Position numbers and translations under genes: made by a program. Positions 1 to 40,690 of a stretch of 64,000 nt of DNA are shown in pieces (positions within the stretch are counted from its first letter, which is position 1; each line of letters starts with the position of its first letter). Origin of the DNA: Haemonchus contortus (taxonomy: Eukaryota; Nematoda; Chromadorea; Rhabditida; Trichostrongylidae); NCBI GenBank assembly GCA_000469685.2, contig LS997567.1, positions 10,554,899 to 10,618,898 of the forward strand, in the 5' to 3' direction. A model generated the notes under the pieces. That model was not told the DNA's origin. It did not search any database and saw only the letters and a list, made by a program, of their open reading frames with translations.

Positions 1-945
1 AATTATCAAGGGAGGTCACCCCACAGGCGAGTGGGTGGATGGGCGGAAGGTGCGGAAGGTGCGAACTAAGTAGATTTGGACCTAAATACCGACTCCCCTG
101 AACAGAGTTATGGGTTTTTGGGGTTAACCCCGCTCACGTGGCGCAAGCCCCCACCCTCCCTAATAGTCTCTAACATTTTTTCCCGCACTCTAGAACATTC
201 TTAACATGTTTATTAATTTCCGATCTTTGCCCCGCTCACCTTGACGCGAAACTCGCCCACTTCGAAAAACCACATTTCTTCCACCACCTATACCTGCATT
301 TTCTCTAAATGCTAGTACGTCTTTGAACCAGTGTATGGATCAGTATTGAACCGTGGTATAAATTTTGACATCAGCCATTCTATGCAAACCCCGCCCATTT
401 TGGAAATTTTGTCCCTCTTCCTCTTATAGTCTCACCACTCTTCCCGCGCCCTAAACGTTACTTAACGGGTTTATATTTATTTTTAAGAAAGTAGTTTCCA
501 TTTCGATTTTGCTTCACGCCTCGCCGAACACTTGGGCAGAGCTTCGATATGTTTACGAGTGCCCAGCACGTATAAGGCCTTGCTCACTCGTTTTATTTTT
601 TTCTGGCCTCCACGCCTTCACTGAATCTGATTATGATTTTATGTGGTGTGTGCCGCCTACTGAGAGAGCGCTCCGCCCACCGCGGGTGAGTCTGTTTTGT
701 TAATTTGTCGACCCATCACCTTTTTTCATTTCTTCCGGCGTCTGGACTGTTAACCGGATCATGCCCCTCCTCCTGGGGCGGAACTCCGTTAGACCCACAT
801 GTGCTCTGTTGCACTTACTCTGTGCTCAACCCATTCCAAACTTGACTCAACTTCTACAGGTGTTAAGAAACATAAGGTCATATCGCATTCCGTGACAGAC
901 AGACAGACAGACAGACAGAGCGTTTTATATATAGTAAGGATAGGG
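1..945. repeat. Dispersed repeat with CCGCCCA boxes and a CAGA tail
   Basis: The stretch contains repeated 'CCCCGCCCA' boxes, 'TAGAACATTCTTAA' segments and a (CAGA)n run at about 896-919. It ends with GCGTTTTATATATAGTAAGG. Close relatives occur at 3950-5330, 54010-54415 and 56600-58612. It is probably one family of composite non-coding repeat. No convincing coding sequence was seen. It lies upstream of the first POLR3A exon in the window, presumably inside an intron. Confidence 0.6.
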
Positions 946-1097
946 GGTTAAACAGAACGCTTAGATATAATAAGCAACTTCTCTTATGATTCCTAGGTTT
1001 TGGAAAAGATGTACTCACAATCAGAGGAAAGTATCATCTCTTTACCTTTGTCGATTCTCTTCCCGTCACCTTTTTAATATAACCTCATTGTTTTCAG

Positions 1098-29859
<28,762 letters not shown>

Positions 29860-30450
29860 AGGCTTTGTTCGGCCTGCTACCAGTTACATATATGTATAAC
29901 ATAGTTTCTTTCGCCTTGTTGTTATTTGATTATAAGTTGTCGGTTGGTTGTCGAAAGAAATTAAACGGGTAATAACTCATTTTAACTAACCTATTAATGT
30001 TGAATAAGGAGATTGCAGCTCATGTTAAATTGCTTACGGTTGCGTTGAGATGGCTAGCGTTTGCTTCCAGAGACTCGTGTTTTGCTGCAGATTTGTGCAT
30101 CTCTTTACACGGCCTCTGTGATACCCCTTGAGTGTTGAATTCGACTGCCTTTGACGTGAAGTATAGTTCCCGTCACTCTTATGTGAGTTTGATACTATTC
30201 TACACAAATGCGCTGCATGTTTCAGTGTAAGAAAATGTACAGGGTAGGACAGTCAAATGCCCGATGCCCGATTCTAAGTATTGAGAAACACAGAAGAAAC
30301 AGTTTTTTTGCCATATATTGTAACGAAACTCAAGAACACGAATGAAGATTTTTATTCGAACATTAGTCGTTCAAATTCACAATTCGACATTCCGAATATT
30401 AGTTTTTTGAATGTGATGTGCGTGGTGGTTCAGTGGGTTGTGTTAATATA
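29860..30450. other. Intergenic sequence after POLR3A
   Basis: Sequence following the POLR3A stop codon, presumably its 3' UTR followed by intergenic DNA. No second gene was recognised. Confidence 0.4.
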
Positions 30451-31720
30451 CAGGGTGTCCCAAAATTATTTGCGCCAAAGTTCAGTAATTTTTAGGAAAG
30501 GAATAATCTATCAAATTCACATTACCTGCTATTAATTAGTTGCACAAGAAGGTTTCCTTGCAATATGCATGGCTACTGATGTGGAACTCCCAATATCTTT
30601 CAGATGGAGGAGGCTCATTCAATGCCACTTGCAATCATTGACGCACGAGAAGTGGAAAGGCGTTATGAAATTCTTTGGGATGTTTCTAATAACCGTATAG
30701 GAGGCTATTCAACGATATAGAAAAGAAGATTGAATCAGAGACAAACCAGGAATGATAGAAAGGTAGAATGTTTCTGAAGATAGGACTATTAAAATGGTCC
30801 GTCTGCCAATCGGTCGGGATCCTGGGTGAGCCATCAAAAGGAAGTCAACGGGCACGGCTTACAGGAGTTATCGCGATGAAAAAATGTCATGCAGAAGCCT
30901 CACTACCATTCCTATGGTATGCTCCAATACCGGTCTCAATAGATTCTGCAGGGCCAAAAAATGCAGAAAGTCGCAGATCCACTTGAGTGATGACACGCAA
31001 CCCTTCGTCGTTTTCTCTGGTCAAGAAATTCTCTACGATAAAACCATCCCTCAACAACCAAAACGTTCGCGTTCCGGAAAGAAACACCTAGCGTGTAATA
31101 TCACACAAAAAGGCTGCTATCAGAATAGTAAAATGATGTTTTCCGAGGAAATCATTGGCAAGGGTAAGCCGCTCGTGGTTTCTTCCGTGCAGGCATGAAA
31201 AATAACCAAGACCAGTATTCAAACAGCGTACTGATGGAAGTACTGAAGCACTGATCAGGCTACGTTTCCTAAAACATCTCGTAGTCCTTCCGTCAGAACG
31301 CTACTCTAGCCCACAGAGCCAAGCTTGCCCGCGAGTGGTGCCGACGATAGCTGCCCGACTTCATTGGTGAAGAGGGATGGTCATCCTACTTCCAGAACTT
31401 GACTCACTTGAACCCCACGAATGGTCCCTGATTAGAAGAGGACCTGTCGAGTTTGCAGTCCCAGTTTGGAGTCCTAGAATGCAAAAGCTGGAGGACGGCT
31501 GGGAAGAAATGGAGAAGGATACCTGCGTGCCACATGCGATCAAGTCGAAAGCAAACTTTGACTTCTATTTGCGCTCACGGGGGATAATTTGAAATGCGAC
31601 TTTGGCATGTTGTAGTACACAGTTTTAGCTAGCGTGAATAGAAATTCTATCGTCTTCCGCTGCTAGGAAGTTTCAAATATATTGCAATAAATCGGCGCCA
31701 GTAATTTTGGGGACACCCTG
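30451..31720 (+). mobile_element. Tc1/mariner (maT-like) element, degraded
   Basis: The ends CAGGGTGTCCCAAAATTATT (left) and CAGGGTGTCCCCAAAATTAC (right, minus strand) are flanked by TA (30449-30450, 31721-31722). At 1270 bp it has full-element length. The + strand reads broken transposase pieces, e.g. RDEKMSCRSLTTIPMVCSNT near 30870 and a C-terminal WEEMEKDTCVPHAIKSKANF near 31500. Several stops and frame changes make it inactive. CAGGGTGTCCC ends are typical of the maT/DD37D group; that subfamily call is an inference. Confidence 0.8.
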
Positions 31721-31722
31721 TA

Positions 31723-33214
31723 TGTTTATCTTTTTGCCTTTGGGTATGTTATGAATAGACAACAAGACAAATATGGCAATCACAGAATACTTTAATAGGC
31801 GACAAAGTAAAGCAATGTAAAAGTAAGGTTGAAAGGTATTAACTAAACGGGTAAACCAACGTCTTGCCCTGGTAGTCGTTTGTGGTGGACTCTGGACCAC
31901 GCTTGTGGCCCCGCCCGCTTGACCCCCGCATCATAGTTGGCGTCCCAACGCACTGACACGTCTTAGCATCGCCGGTGCTATCATACGAACTTCTTGTTCA
32001 ATACGAACTTGCCAGTCCTGTAACGTTGCTGGACAAGTCCCAAAAAACTTCCCCTTGCAATATCCTCATAAAAATTAATCGCAAGAGTACAGATCGGGCG
32101 ATCATTTGGGCCGTTGAATATCTCCGTTCCTACTGATCAAGCGGTTCGGAGAAGTGTTTCTTAGAGGGTCCATTGACGCTTTGGCCGTGTGACTGGTTGC
32201 TCCATTCTGTTGGAAATAAGTGTTTTCATTTAAATGAAATCGTTGAATATACCTCCACCTCTACAACCTTTGTTAATCGTGCGCTTTCACTGCTCACTTT
32301 TTTTGCTCCATTTGAAATTTCCATTAATGCTCTTCAGATTTGTTGCAATCTATGACTGAGAAACGGTTTCTCTGTGTGTGTGTTTTTAATACTTAGTATC
32401 ATGCCGTTTCACTGCCCACCTTGTATTCACTACTGCACTGCTCAAATTCTGCGCCATCATAGCTTTATTGATAGGAAACATTGAACTCTATTGATCAGTG
32501 AGTCAGGGGTCTTCTCAAGTGAGATTACCAGCCATAAAACTATTCATCAAGTGAATTGGATAATTATTTCGTTTTATCTTATAGTTGTATCTTATAGTAG
32601 TTGTTCTGCAGTTAAAACTGAATCTCGAAAGACGTTAACTTTGCGTGATCTGTTTCTGTTGTTGGTTCTGGTTTATGTTAAAATTCGAAGCAGTTCCGTT
32701 CCCCTTCGAAACCTCTCTCATCTTCCATGACTGAATGATTTGTTTGTTGAGTGTTATTGTCAGGTTTACATGAACCTTTAAGCCATCCTGTTTTTGTCAT
32801 TGTTAAAGCACACGTTATGCTCGACAATAATATTTTGTATAGCATGTGAAAGCCAGAATGCTCATTCGACCCTTTGTAAAACAGTTTAAGTGCGTTTCCT
32901 AAGTACGCTTCTATGCAGGGCTTATTAGGCACAATTCTGATCGTTGTTCAGCAGTTCGTTATCTTCTACATTTTCTGTGTCTATTCTGGCGCTCCCGTGC
33001 TCAGTGAATTGTACTCGACCACCGCGCTTTCTGTTTGGCAGCACTGCTCACTGGCTACCACTTGCTAGAAGGAAGGTTGGTCCTATGCTTATTCCTTCAA
33101 AATGTTCCTTTTTTACTTCTTGTAGCTTCAGTAGCAACAGTGAGTATGGGTGGATTAGTCGTTGTCACTCTTTCTGCAGCTTTCCCCTTCAGATTTCTTT
33201 GATTAAATGTTGAA
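31723..33214. other. Intergenic, nothing recognised
   Basis: No gene or repeat family was identified here. Confidence 0.4.
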
Positions 33215-34520
33215 GTAATCTTCTTCGATTTCGATAAGGCCTTTGAAGTTGTCGCACAGGGTTCCAATAAACAAATTGAATCCCTTAGTTTTTCAGAAAT
33301 TACTTTTGAACTGGATTCTCAACAACACGAATCTTGATGTATCTCTTTCCAATTCTCGTGTTGGGTCCAGTGGTGCTCTGCGAAGAGGGGTGCTATCCAG
33401 TTCTATTATATTATTTAATATTTATATTGCTGATTGCCCTCATTATTACAAGGTGCCGATGTTCACTATATTGTTTGTGTTGGCAACATTAAGGTATTTG
33501 AAATGTTGAAGATCGACCACTTATGAGGCATCCAGCAAGCCATAAGTAAGGTTGATTGTCCGCTAACGGGTTGTTATTGTCATCAGAGATCACCTTGGTT
33601 AGGCACGTTGGGGTGTGGTGCGATTCACGCGTCAATATAATGAGGTCATCGGACAAAAAGCGCTAAAAGATCATGCCTAGCATGATAACGGAAGAAATAA
33701 GAACTTGTAAATAGAATAAGTAAAGAAATGACCAACTATGCACGTTTACAGAAGGATTGCGTTTACTAGGATCAAAAAATTTGAAGGTACTCTTATTTTG
33801 AACGTTTGATTAGGGAATTGTTGACCTATGAGGTGAATTCTCAATTTCAAAGGGGCTTTTTTTTACCATAGTGAAGAGACTTGCTCTATTCATGGTGAAG
33901 CCGTGGACTACTGGAAATTTATTTGGTCTATCTCAACAGAAAAAGTACTGAAACGATGCTGCGTGCGCGAAGAGCTCTAATGGGGTCACGCGTGAATCGC
34001 GCGCCCCCCGGCACGTTGGGAGTCGCTCCTGCAGCCCTATATATGTGCTAGATAATGCCCTCTTGAGCTGTACGAGAAATTCGTGATTTCGGTTATTACT
34101 ATTATCACAGGCTAAACTTCATTCAACATCACAAGACACCAGGCACCCGCCGCATTTTTGACTTGTTCAATGCTATTTGATCAAAGGATGAAAATATCTT
34201 GCTACGGACATGCAGTCTCTGTACGCCCTGTATCAAAACGGTATTCAATCCATCAAGACAAAGCACATTGAACCTCTGGAAAATGTCCAAAATAATTTCA
34301 CCCGAAAGTAAATGCTTAGATGCTTCAGTCTTTAAAAAGCACTCATCGCATTTTAAGCTTGTTCAATGCTATCGCTGAAGGGTTGGAAATATCTTGCTGC
34401 GGGCATACAGTCTCTATGTACGCCCTATATCAAAAAGCAGGTTAAAGTATTCGATCCATACAAGACAAAGTATATTAAACCCTTTGAAACTGTCCGAAAT
34501 AATTTCGTCCGAAAGTTTTG
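33215..34520 (+). pseudogene. Jockey/CR1-like LINE reverse transcriptase remnants
   Basis: Near 33220-33505 the + strand reads FFDFDKAFEVV, then LNWILNNTNLDVSLSNSRVG and RRGVLSSSIILFNIYIADCP. These match the RT order 'DFSKAFD', 'GVPQGSVLGPLLFxxYINDLP' but with the catalytic FADD degraded (ILFVLATLRYLK). At 34165-34320 and 34352-34520 a ~150-bp segment is directly repeated. It encodes a LYVRPI..LENVQNNFTRK-like piece typical of the region after RT in these LINEs. Many stops show it is dead. Confidence 0.6.
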
Positions 34521-34532
34521 ATGCTTACAAGG

Positions 34533-34665
34533 AAAGGATGCTTTCGCAGTGGCCATTCAAGATGAGACGTATGCCCCTGTAGGTGGTTTCGAACGCTGAT
34601 CTCAAATCCGTGTTACAAATCTGCTAAACGACTCTGTTAACAAAGTTACGGGACCGATGCCTCCC
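34533..34665 (+). repeat. Dispersed ~130-bp repeat, family E
   Basis: GCAGTGGCCATTCAAGATGA ... TTTCGAACGCTGATCTCAAA is shared with 40545-40690 (inverted) and 63595-63740. A short piece (CAAAACCACCTACG) is at about 47450. No coding potential was identified. Confidence 0.65.
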
Positions 34666-34689
34666 CTGTGTAATACAGTCACCTGTATC

Positions 34690-35800
34690 ACCTGTCGTCC
34701 CGTTGATCATCGACTCCCTCGAGCGGGCGCCAGTAACGTCTCCATTCGTCCCTGTCACGAGCCAGAGTGGTCCAGTGAATCGTTCTCGCTTCAGGGACAC
34801 GAGGTTCAACATTCCTTTCGTTCAAAGCTTTCGTGAAGAAGTCTGACCTTCTCGTTGGCGGCCTTCCTGGGGTTCGTTTGATGTCCCGAGGGATCCAGTC
34901 AGTAAGCGCCCTGGTCCAACGGTCATCACTATATTGCATAACGTGTCCGGCCCACCTGATCTTCGATTTCTTGTTGTAATCAACGGCATCCCTGATTTTC
35001 GTTCGGTGACGGAGCTCGGAACTCCGGATTCCCTTCTGCACTTGCGTGTATAGGGAAATTCCGAGCATCGCCCTTTCCAAAGCGCGTTGAGTAACGCTGA
35101 CAACATGCTCATCCTGCTTTCGTAGAGTCCAGGTCTCCGAGGCGTACGTCAAAGCAAGAAGGACAGCAGTGTCGAAAAGGTTAGCGCGGAGCCGGATGTT
35201 CCTTGTCTTCTTCACTACTCCCTCGATATTCTTAAGTGCTCCCCACGCGGCGCGTTTCCTTCTGCACAGCTGTGGAGCTAGGTCGTTCATCATGTTGACT
35301 TCCCGACCTAGATACACATAGCTAGAGCATTCGGAGATATTCGTTCCGTTTAACGTGAAAGGAGCATCAGGTACTAGTCCGTTTTTCATGAACATCGTCT
35401 TCGTTAGGTTCAGCCTCTAGCCGATCTTTCCACAAGCACTATCAAACTCGGCCAGCATTCGTTCCGCCTGCTCGATGTTCGGTGTTATAAGCACGATGTC
35501 GTCTGCAAAGCGGAGGTGATGTAGGAAGCCGCCGTCGACCTTCACTCCTAAGGTTTGCCATTCCAAATGACGCATGATATTCTCGAGGGCGGCACTGAAA
35601 AGTTGGGGCGATATGGTATCGCCCTGCCGGACACCTCTCTTCACGTTGATAATGACTTCCTTGTAGAATGGTGTGATCCTGGTCGTAAAGTTGTCGTAGA
35701 GCTCTCGAAGCATCCTTATATATTGAGTAGGAGCACCCTGGTTGCCCAGTTTGGGCGAAATAGTATCGCCTTGCCGGACACCTCTAGCTAGGCTCTTCGC
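34690..35800 (-). pseudogene. RTE-type LINE, 3' part (minus copy)
   Basis: The minus strand encodes the end of an RTE reverse transcriptase: RGVRQGDTISPQLFSAALEN, LHHLRFADDIVLITPNIEQA (catalytic FADD present), [40 protein letters not shown] and [21 protein letters not shown] frame change occurs near 35400 and GVRQGDTISPK is duplicated near 35770. The endonuclease and RT N-terminus are missing. It meets a second RTE fragment in the opposite direction at about 35790. Confidence 0.9.
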
Positions 35801-36261
35801 ACGGTACCTGTCGGAATGCAAAGTGCCCACGTCGTGGAAAACTAGCAAGACTGTGTTGCTGTACAAAAAGGGAGATCCAGACGATATTGGCAATTATCGC
35901 CCAATCTGCCTGCTGTCCGTAATCTACAAGCTTTTCACTCGTGTCATCCTAAACAGTATTGGCAGAATATTAGATGAAGGACAGCCATGCGAGCAAGCAG
36001 GGTTTCGGAGAGGGCCCAGTACAATCGATCATATCCACACCCTAACAAGGCTCATTGAAGTATCGAGAGAGTACAAAATGCCGCTATGTCTTACGTTTAT
36101 CGACTTGAAGAAAGCCTTTGACACCGTTGAGACAGAAGCGGTAATTGAAGCCCTGGGCAACCAGGGTGTTCCTAGGCAATATATAAGGATGATACATGAG
36201 CTCTACGACAGCTTCACGACCAGGATTTCACCATTCTATAAGGACGTCATCGTCAACGTAA
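35785..36261 (+). pseudogene. RTE-type LINE, RT N-terminal part (plus copy)
   Basis: The frame encodes ARYLSECKVPTSWKTSKTVL, then DIGNYRPICLLSVIYKLFTR, EQAGFRRGPSTIDHIHTLTR and LTFIDLKKAFDTVETEAVIE: RT motifs before the FADD box. It stops at 36262 where a Tc1-like element is inserted, and the missing FADD part does not resume after 37853. With the minus copy next to it, this makes two head-to-head RTE fragments. Confidence 0.9.
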
Positions 36262-36263
36262 TA

Positions 36264-37851
36264 CAGTGCGTTTCATAATTATAAAGTCACCCTCGATTTT
36301 TGCGATTCTCGAGAAAGCAGATGGAATGAAATTTTTTGGCAAACACTGGAAGATTCCTCATCACAATGTACCTCTGTACTCAAATTTTGGTCGCCATATC
36401 CTTCACCTCAAATTTTTTATGAATTTTTTAAAGATAGTGTCGGCTTTTATACCGTTTCATAACTATAAGGTCATCCTGAGAAAGTAAATGATTTATTAAC
36501 GTTGATGGCATATATACAACACTCAATAATCTATAGCTCCTCCTTATTTGAGAGCAACATCAAAGAGCCTGCGTGGCATAGTAGAAACTAAGTTTCGAAA
36601 AGTTCCTCATCGATTGCTCTCCATGCTTCGATAATCGCCCTCTTCAGCTCTTGTGTGCTCTAGAACTGACGGTTATTCGCATAAACCTGTTTGACTATTA
36701 TGCCCCAGATATCTTTCACCGGATTGAGATCGGGACTGCAGACTGGCCATGGCAGGACGCTTATTTATTGACATTGCAGCCCCTCATCCGTTGCATGACT
36801 CACATGAATAGAGCATTGTCTTGTTGAAAGACATAGCTGAGGTGACGGCGATGGCATAGAAAGGGTACTAGATGATGCTCCAAGACGTTCTGGTAATCCT
36901 TGAAACCCATACTGCAGCTCACGACAGGTAGAACCAACGCGACGTCATTGCAGAATGCACCCCACACCATAGACTTCCTCCACCGAAATTGCGACGGCTG
37001 AAGTAGACTTGTTTCTTCCTCAAGTCGCGCCAGGATCGCTTGTTCCCGCCAGGACCGTCCAGATTGAATATCTTTTCATCCGAAAAGACGACCTGAATAG
37101 GAACTATTCAGTTCTATGGTGAGATTTTGATGCAGTTCTACCTTTGCCCAATCTATCCCTAGGTTCATCTTTGCAAATCCGAGTCGAGCCTCTTTGTGAC
37201 GATCGGTGATTCGTGGCACCTTCTTCATTGCTTGCCTGGTGATGTTCTCGCATCTTCTCACTGCTCTCCAGATTGTAGTTTTCGACACAGAGAGGTTTAA
37301 TTCCGATCGGATCTGGTTCAAGGAGGACGTACTGTTGGAAACAGTCCTCAGAATTTTCCGCTCTCACGGGTAGTAATCTTTCATGGGTGTCCACAGTCGG
37401 TGTTATATCTAACGACATGAGGACTCTCTAGAAATCTCCGAATGAACCAAGGGGATCTCTCTATTTGCCTGGAAATGGCTCGAGTACTGAGCCCACCTTC
37501 ATGATGAGCCTTCTCATCAGAGGAAAGCAGATGACCACGAGCCATGTTGACAGTCAGGTTTAGAAATGTATTTGCTACACATGCTTACCTTTACAAGTAT
37601 CTTCAAACACGAAATTTCCTCTCCTCCATGAATAATTGTTCACTTTCTCAGGGTGACCTTTTAGTTATGAAACGGTGCAAAAACCGATAAACTGTTCTAA
37701 AAAAGTTCAGAAAAATTCAGATGCGACTAAAAATGGATACCTAGGTTATTCGTGCTGGAAAGTCCGTTCATGATGCTAGAAAAAATCCTTAATGATTGCT
37801 TTTCTTGAAAGTGCAAAATTTGAGGGTGACCCTATAATTATGAGCACACTG
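36264..37851 (-). mobile_element. Tc1-like element with doubled terminal repeats
   Basis: The outer ends CAGTGCGTTTCATAATTATA and, on the minus strand, CAGTGTGCTCATAATTATAG are flanked by TA. A second, inner pair (GTTTCATAACTATAAGGTCA near 36453 and its inverse near 37640-37677) resembles the outer one. The minus strand has broken transposase pieces: RSELNLSVSKTTIWRAVRRC (HTH, 37076-37321) and DEKIFNLDGPGGNK near 37075 (first catalytic region). It is inserted in an RTE copy. Confidence 0.8.
37076..37321 (-). pseudogene. Tc1-like transposase N-terminal fragment
   Basis: Contains NQIRSELNLSVSKTTIWRAV and ITRQAMKKVPRITDRHKEAR followed by LGFAKMNL, the second HTH and linker of a Tc1 transposase. 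The preceding HTH is in another frame (37104-37418) and the DDE domain continues, with stops, down to about 36600. It is inactive. Confidence 0.75.
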
Positions 37852-37898
37852 TACCACTGTAACCGAACGGATCACCTTGCCAAACAAAGCCTTACCTG

Positions 37899-38020
37899 TG
37901 CAACAGTGGCGCAGCTGCATGACATCAAGGTCCGATTTCTTGATGCATGCCTCGTTTTGCTTTTCCTTGAAAGCGTCCCAAACACTTGCAAAACATTTTT
38001 GGATGTTGGACATCGACGAG
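37899..38020 (+). repeat. tRNA-derived SINE-like repeat, family D
   Basis: CAGTGGCGCAGCTGCATGAC resembles a tRNA A-box region. It is followed by the body GCATGCCTCGTTTTGCTTTT and CACTTGCAAAACATTT. Related copies are at 39330-39480 (inverted) and 63740-63915. Confidence 0.5.
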
Positions 38021-39329
38021 GCTCTCACAATTTAGGAGCACTGAAAAGGTATTATAAGGAAAGTTTTTTTCTTGCCCTCACCGGCCGAATAAAAGTGGAG
38101 CATATGAGCAAAATAGGAATGCTGTACATTTGCTCGAAATGTGCTCAAGAGGCTTCAAAGAGAAAGGTTCCAATGATTCATAGGATCAAACGCTCTTCAA
38201 AATGTTACCAGCGAATCTTGCGAATTTTCTAGCCCAATGTGGTGTCGTCATATTTGATGGAGGATTTTCGTTCTTGCAGCGAAATACGGGCAACATCTAG
38301 GAAGAGGTGGTAATGAAGAGCTTTCGAGCCGTACTTCACGATGCTATGAAAAAAAGTCGCTGTCCTTTGCAAGGAAGTCGAGCCCGTGAAAGGCGATCAC
38401 AATGATCCTCTGCAGTCGCCCGATGAGAACAGCGACGATGGACCCGTAACTTCGCGGAAGAAATCTCGTACGTGTAGGGATATAGAGGTTCCGAAGCGAA
38501 ATGCAGCCTTCAAGTTTGTGATGTGGCCCTTCAGCTCCAATTTTATGGCGCCAGTAGAAGTGCATAGCCTTCTATAGTTCGGGTGTCAAAAGAAGCCGGA
38601 CCTCTTCGAACATGAGAAACATGTTCGTATCATCACGACATGGTGCGGTCTAAGGAAATTAGGAGGGAATGAGCTTTCGAATTAGTCTACTATCGACAAC
38701 TTACGATGTCTTATGTGGTCGCAGCTATCAGGTACAAAACAAGCGGACCGATCGGTCTACTTATGGAGATTAGCGGATAAGTGGGAAGGATAGGCTATCA
38801 TAAAATTAATATAGGAGTCCCATTGCACGACAGTCCTTTTCACTGAATACCGCATCAAATCAAAAATGAGAGGCCATAGGGGACTTCAAAGCAACTGTAA
38901 TTGGATTCAGGGTTTTCAGTGCAGCCGTGGTTTCATGCCTCACTGCACCACCACGTTTACCTCATGGAAGGGCCTTTTGAAAGGGCATTTACCTTAAGAT
39001 TAGAATTAGCGGACAATCATATGTGCACACAAAGCGATAAACTATTGTTCTACAGTATTTCTTTAACAATGCCGTTAACTTGTACCATTGCTTCGAAAGC
39101 GCGGAAAGTATTCCTAGAATGTGTGGACTGCATCCCTCCCGAAGAGGGCTCTTGTCGGATGAGTCCTTCGACTGCCGTCTGCGGTAAGTGCAGGGAGCTG
39201 CCGAAGATTTCGAAACACCTTGACTGTTCGGTGTAGAGAGGCGTTTATATTCGGTCGGTAGTGGTAAAAAAAAAATTTCATTGGGTTACTACTCCCCGGT
39301 ATCCTAAACCGTAAGGGAGCCCTGTAGAT
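38021..39329. other. Intergenic, nothing recognised
   Basis: Short open frames only, with no recognisable domain or repeat end. Confidence 0.4.
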
Positions 39330-39480
39330 GCTCAATATTAAGCCCAGAAACGTTTTGCAAGCGTTCAGGATGCATTTCAAAAGCAAAGTGAGTGCATGCA
39401 TCAAGGAATGGAACCATGATGTCATGCCTACCACTCCACCGTCTTATCAGCTGCGCCACACCTCCCCAGCTACTGGGCCC
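39330..39480 (-). repeat. tRNA-derived SINE-like repeat, family D
   Basis: On the minus strand: GGTGTGGCGCAGCTGATAAG (A-box-like), then AATGGTTCCATTCC-type text and CTTGCAAAACGTTTCTGGGC. Matches 37899-38020. Confidence 0.5.
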
Positions 39481-39586
39481 GGTATCTTTCCCCCGAAAAC
39501 GGCGTGGCGCACGCCACATCCGCCGCGTATCGCACGATTGCAATGGAAGACTGAAGCGCGCATTTTGGAGGTAGAGGGTCCTTTAA

Positions 39587-40228
39587 CCCATTGACGACCA
39601 CGGCGTTTCGCGGGAAAACGCCGCGAGGGACCGGCGCGCTTTTCGTCCACCCGCGACTGCAGCCCACATGTGTACTTCATGGTCCAGCATGACCATTTTT
39701 TGGAGTTTATAAGAGAAAATTAAAAGTTTTTAGGAATGTTCCTTCAAATGGGTTTGGTAAGAATGCTCACATTGAGTGATTATTGTTCTTTATTCTAGAA
39801 ACGGCTTTCGTTCTAGTGGTCATTCAATTATGAGTTAAATCGTTGCTAGAAATCGTTTCGGGGACTTTTATTTGCGTTGCGTTGGGAGCTTTGCGTTTGA
39901 TTGATGAAAGCGAAAATGCTAATGACGACCGTCTTTCAGAAATATCTCATTTTTTGAAGTACTTCAACGAACAAAGAATTCAACGAGGTAATGTACTCCT
40001 TTGAAAAAACACCTGTACAATTGTAAAATTAGAAGGTTTTCTAGGACCACGCCGCTGTATGTAGTTTCATTTAGGCCTGATGTAATGTTTTGAGAAGAAG
40101 AGTTGTAAAAACATGAAAATATAGATGAATAAAACAAAAAAATAAAACTGCAGTCCACATGTGGACTGCGCGGTCCCACGCGGCCGAAAAAGTACAGTCC
40201 ACATGTGGACTGCATGATCGTCAATGGG
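39587..40228. mobile_element. piggyBac-like MITE with perfect TTAA flanks
   Basis: TTAA (39583-39586) | CCCATTGACGACC ... GATCGTCAATGGG | TTAA (40229-40232), length 642 bp. Left hairpin CGGCGTTT/AAACGCCG (39601-39608/39616-39623). Right end: two copies of a perfect palindrome, GCAGTCCACATGTGGACTGC (40150-40169) and its 18-bp core (40195-40212). No transposase frame. The ends match the copies at 9152 and 10629. Confidence 0.9.
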
Positions 40229-40544
40229 TTAATTATTTGAATTGGCTGGCCGCTCCTTCCAATTCCAATGCGGTCTTGATAGTCGCTAATATAGGAAAAG
40301 TCATTCTAATTAATCAGGTCTAATAAACAAAAACGAAGAAGAAACAGAAAAACGGTCAAAACTGATAAAACGGCAATCAATGAGAGATATTGCATCCTAT
40401 CGATTGGCGGGGAGGCGGGATGAGTACGGTAATTGCAGTAAGTTTTGTCGCATGCCGCAAGGCGAACGTCCGCAACCAGGGAGAAGTTCCGTTACCCCAG
40501 TTACTGCTTTGTTCGGCACCGTGATCCGTTCGGTACAGTGGTGT

Positions 40545-40690
40545 AACGCAGGGGAGGCATCGGTCCCTTAACTTTGTTCCCAGATTAGCAGATTTGGAAC
40601 ACAGAATTGAAATCAGCGTTCGAAACCACCTACAGGGGGATACATTTCATCTTGAACGGCTACTGCGACCAAGTATCCTTCGTTTTTAGA
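40545..40690 (-). repeat. Dispersed repeat, family E
   Basis: Inverse of the 34533-34665 repeat: CAGCGTTCGAAACCACCTAC ... TCATCTTGAACGGCTACTGC. It starts next to TCGGTCCCTTAACTTTGTTC, which is also shared with the 63.7-kb copy. Confidence 0.65.
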
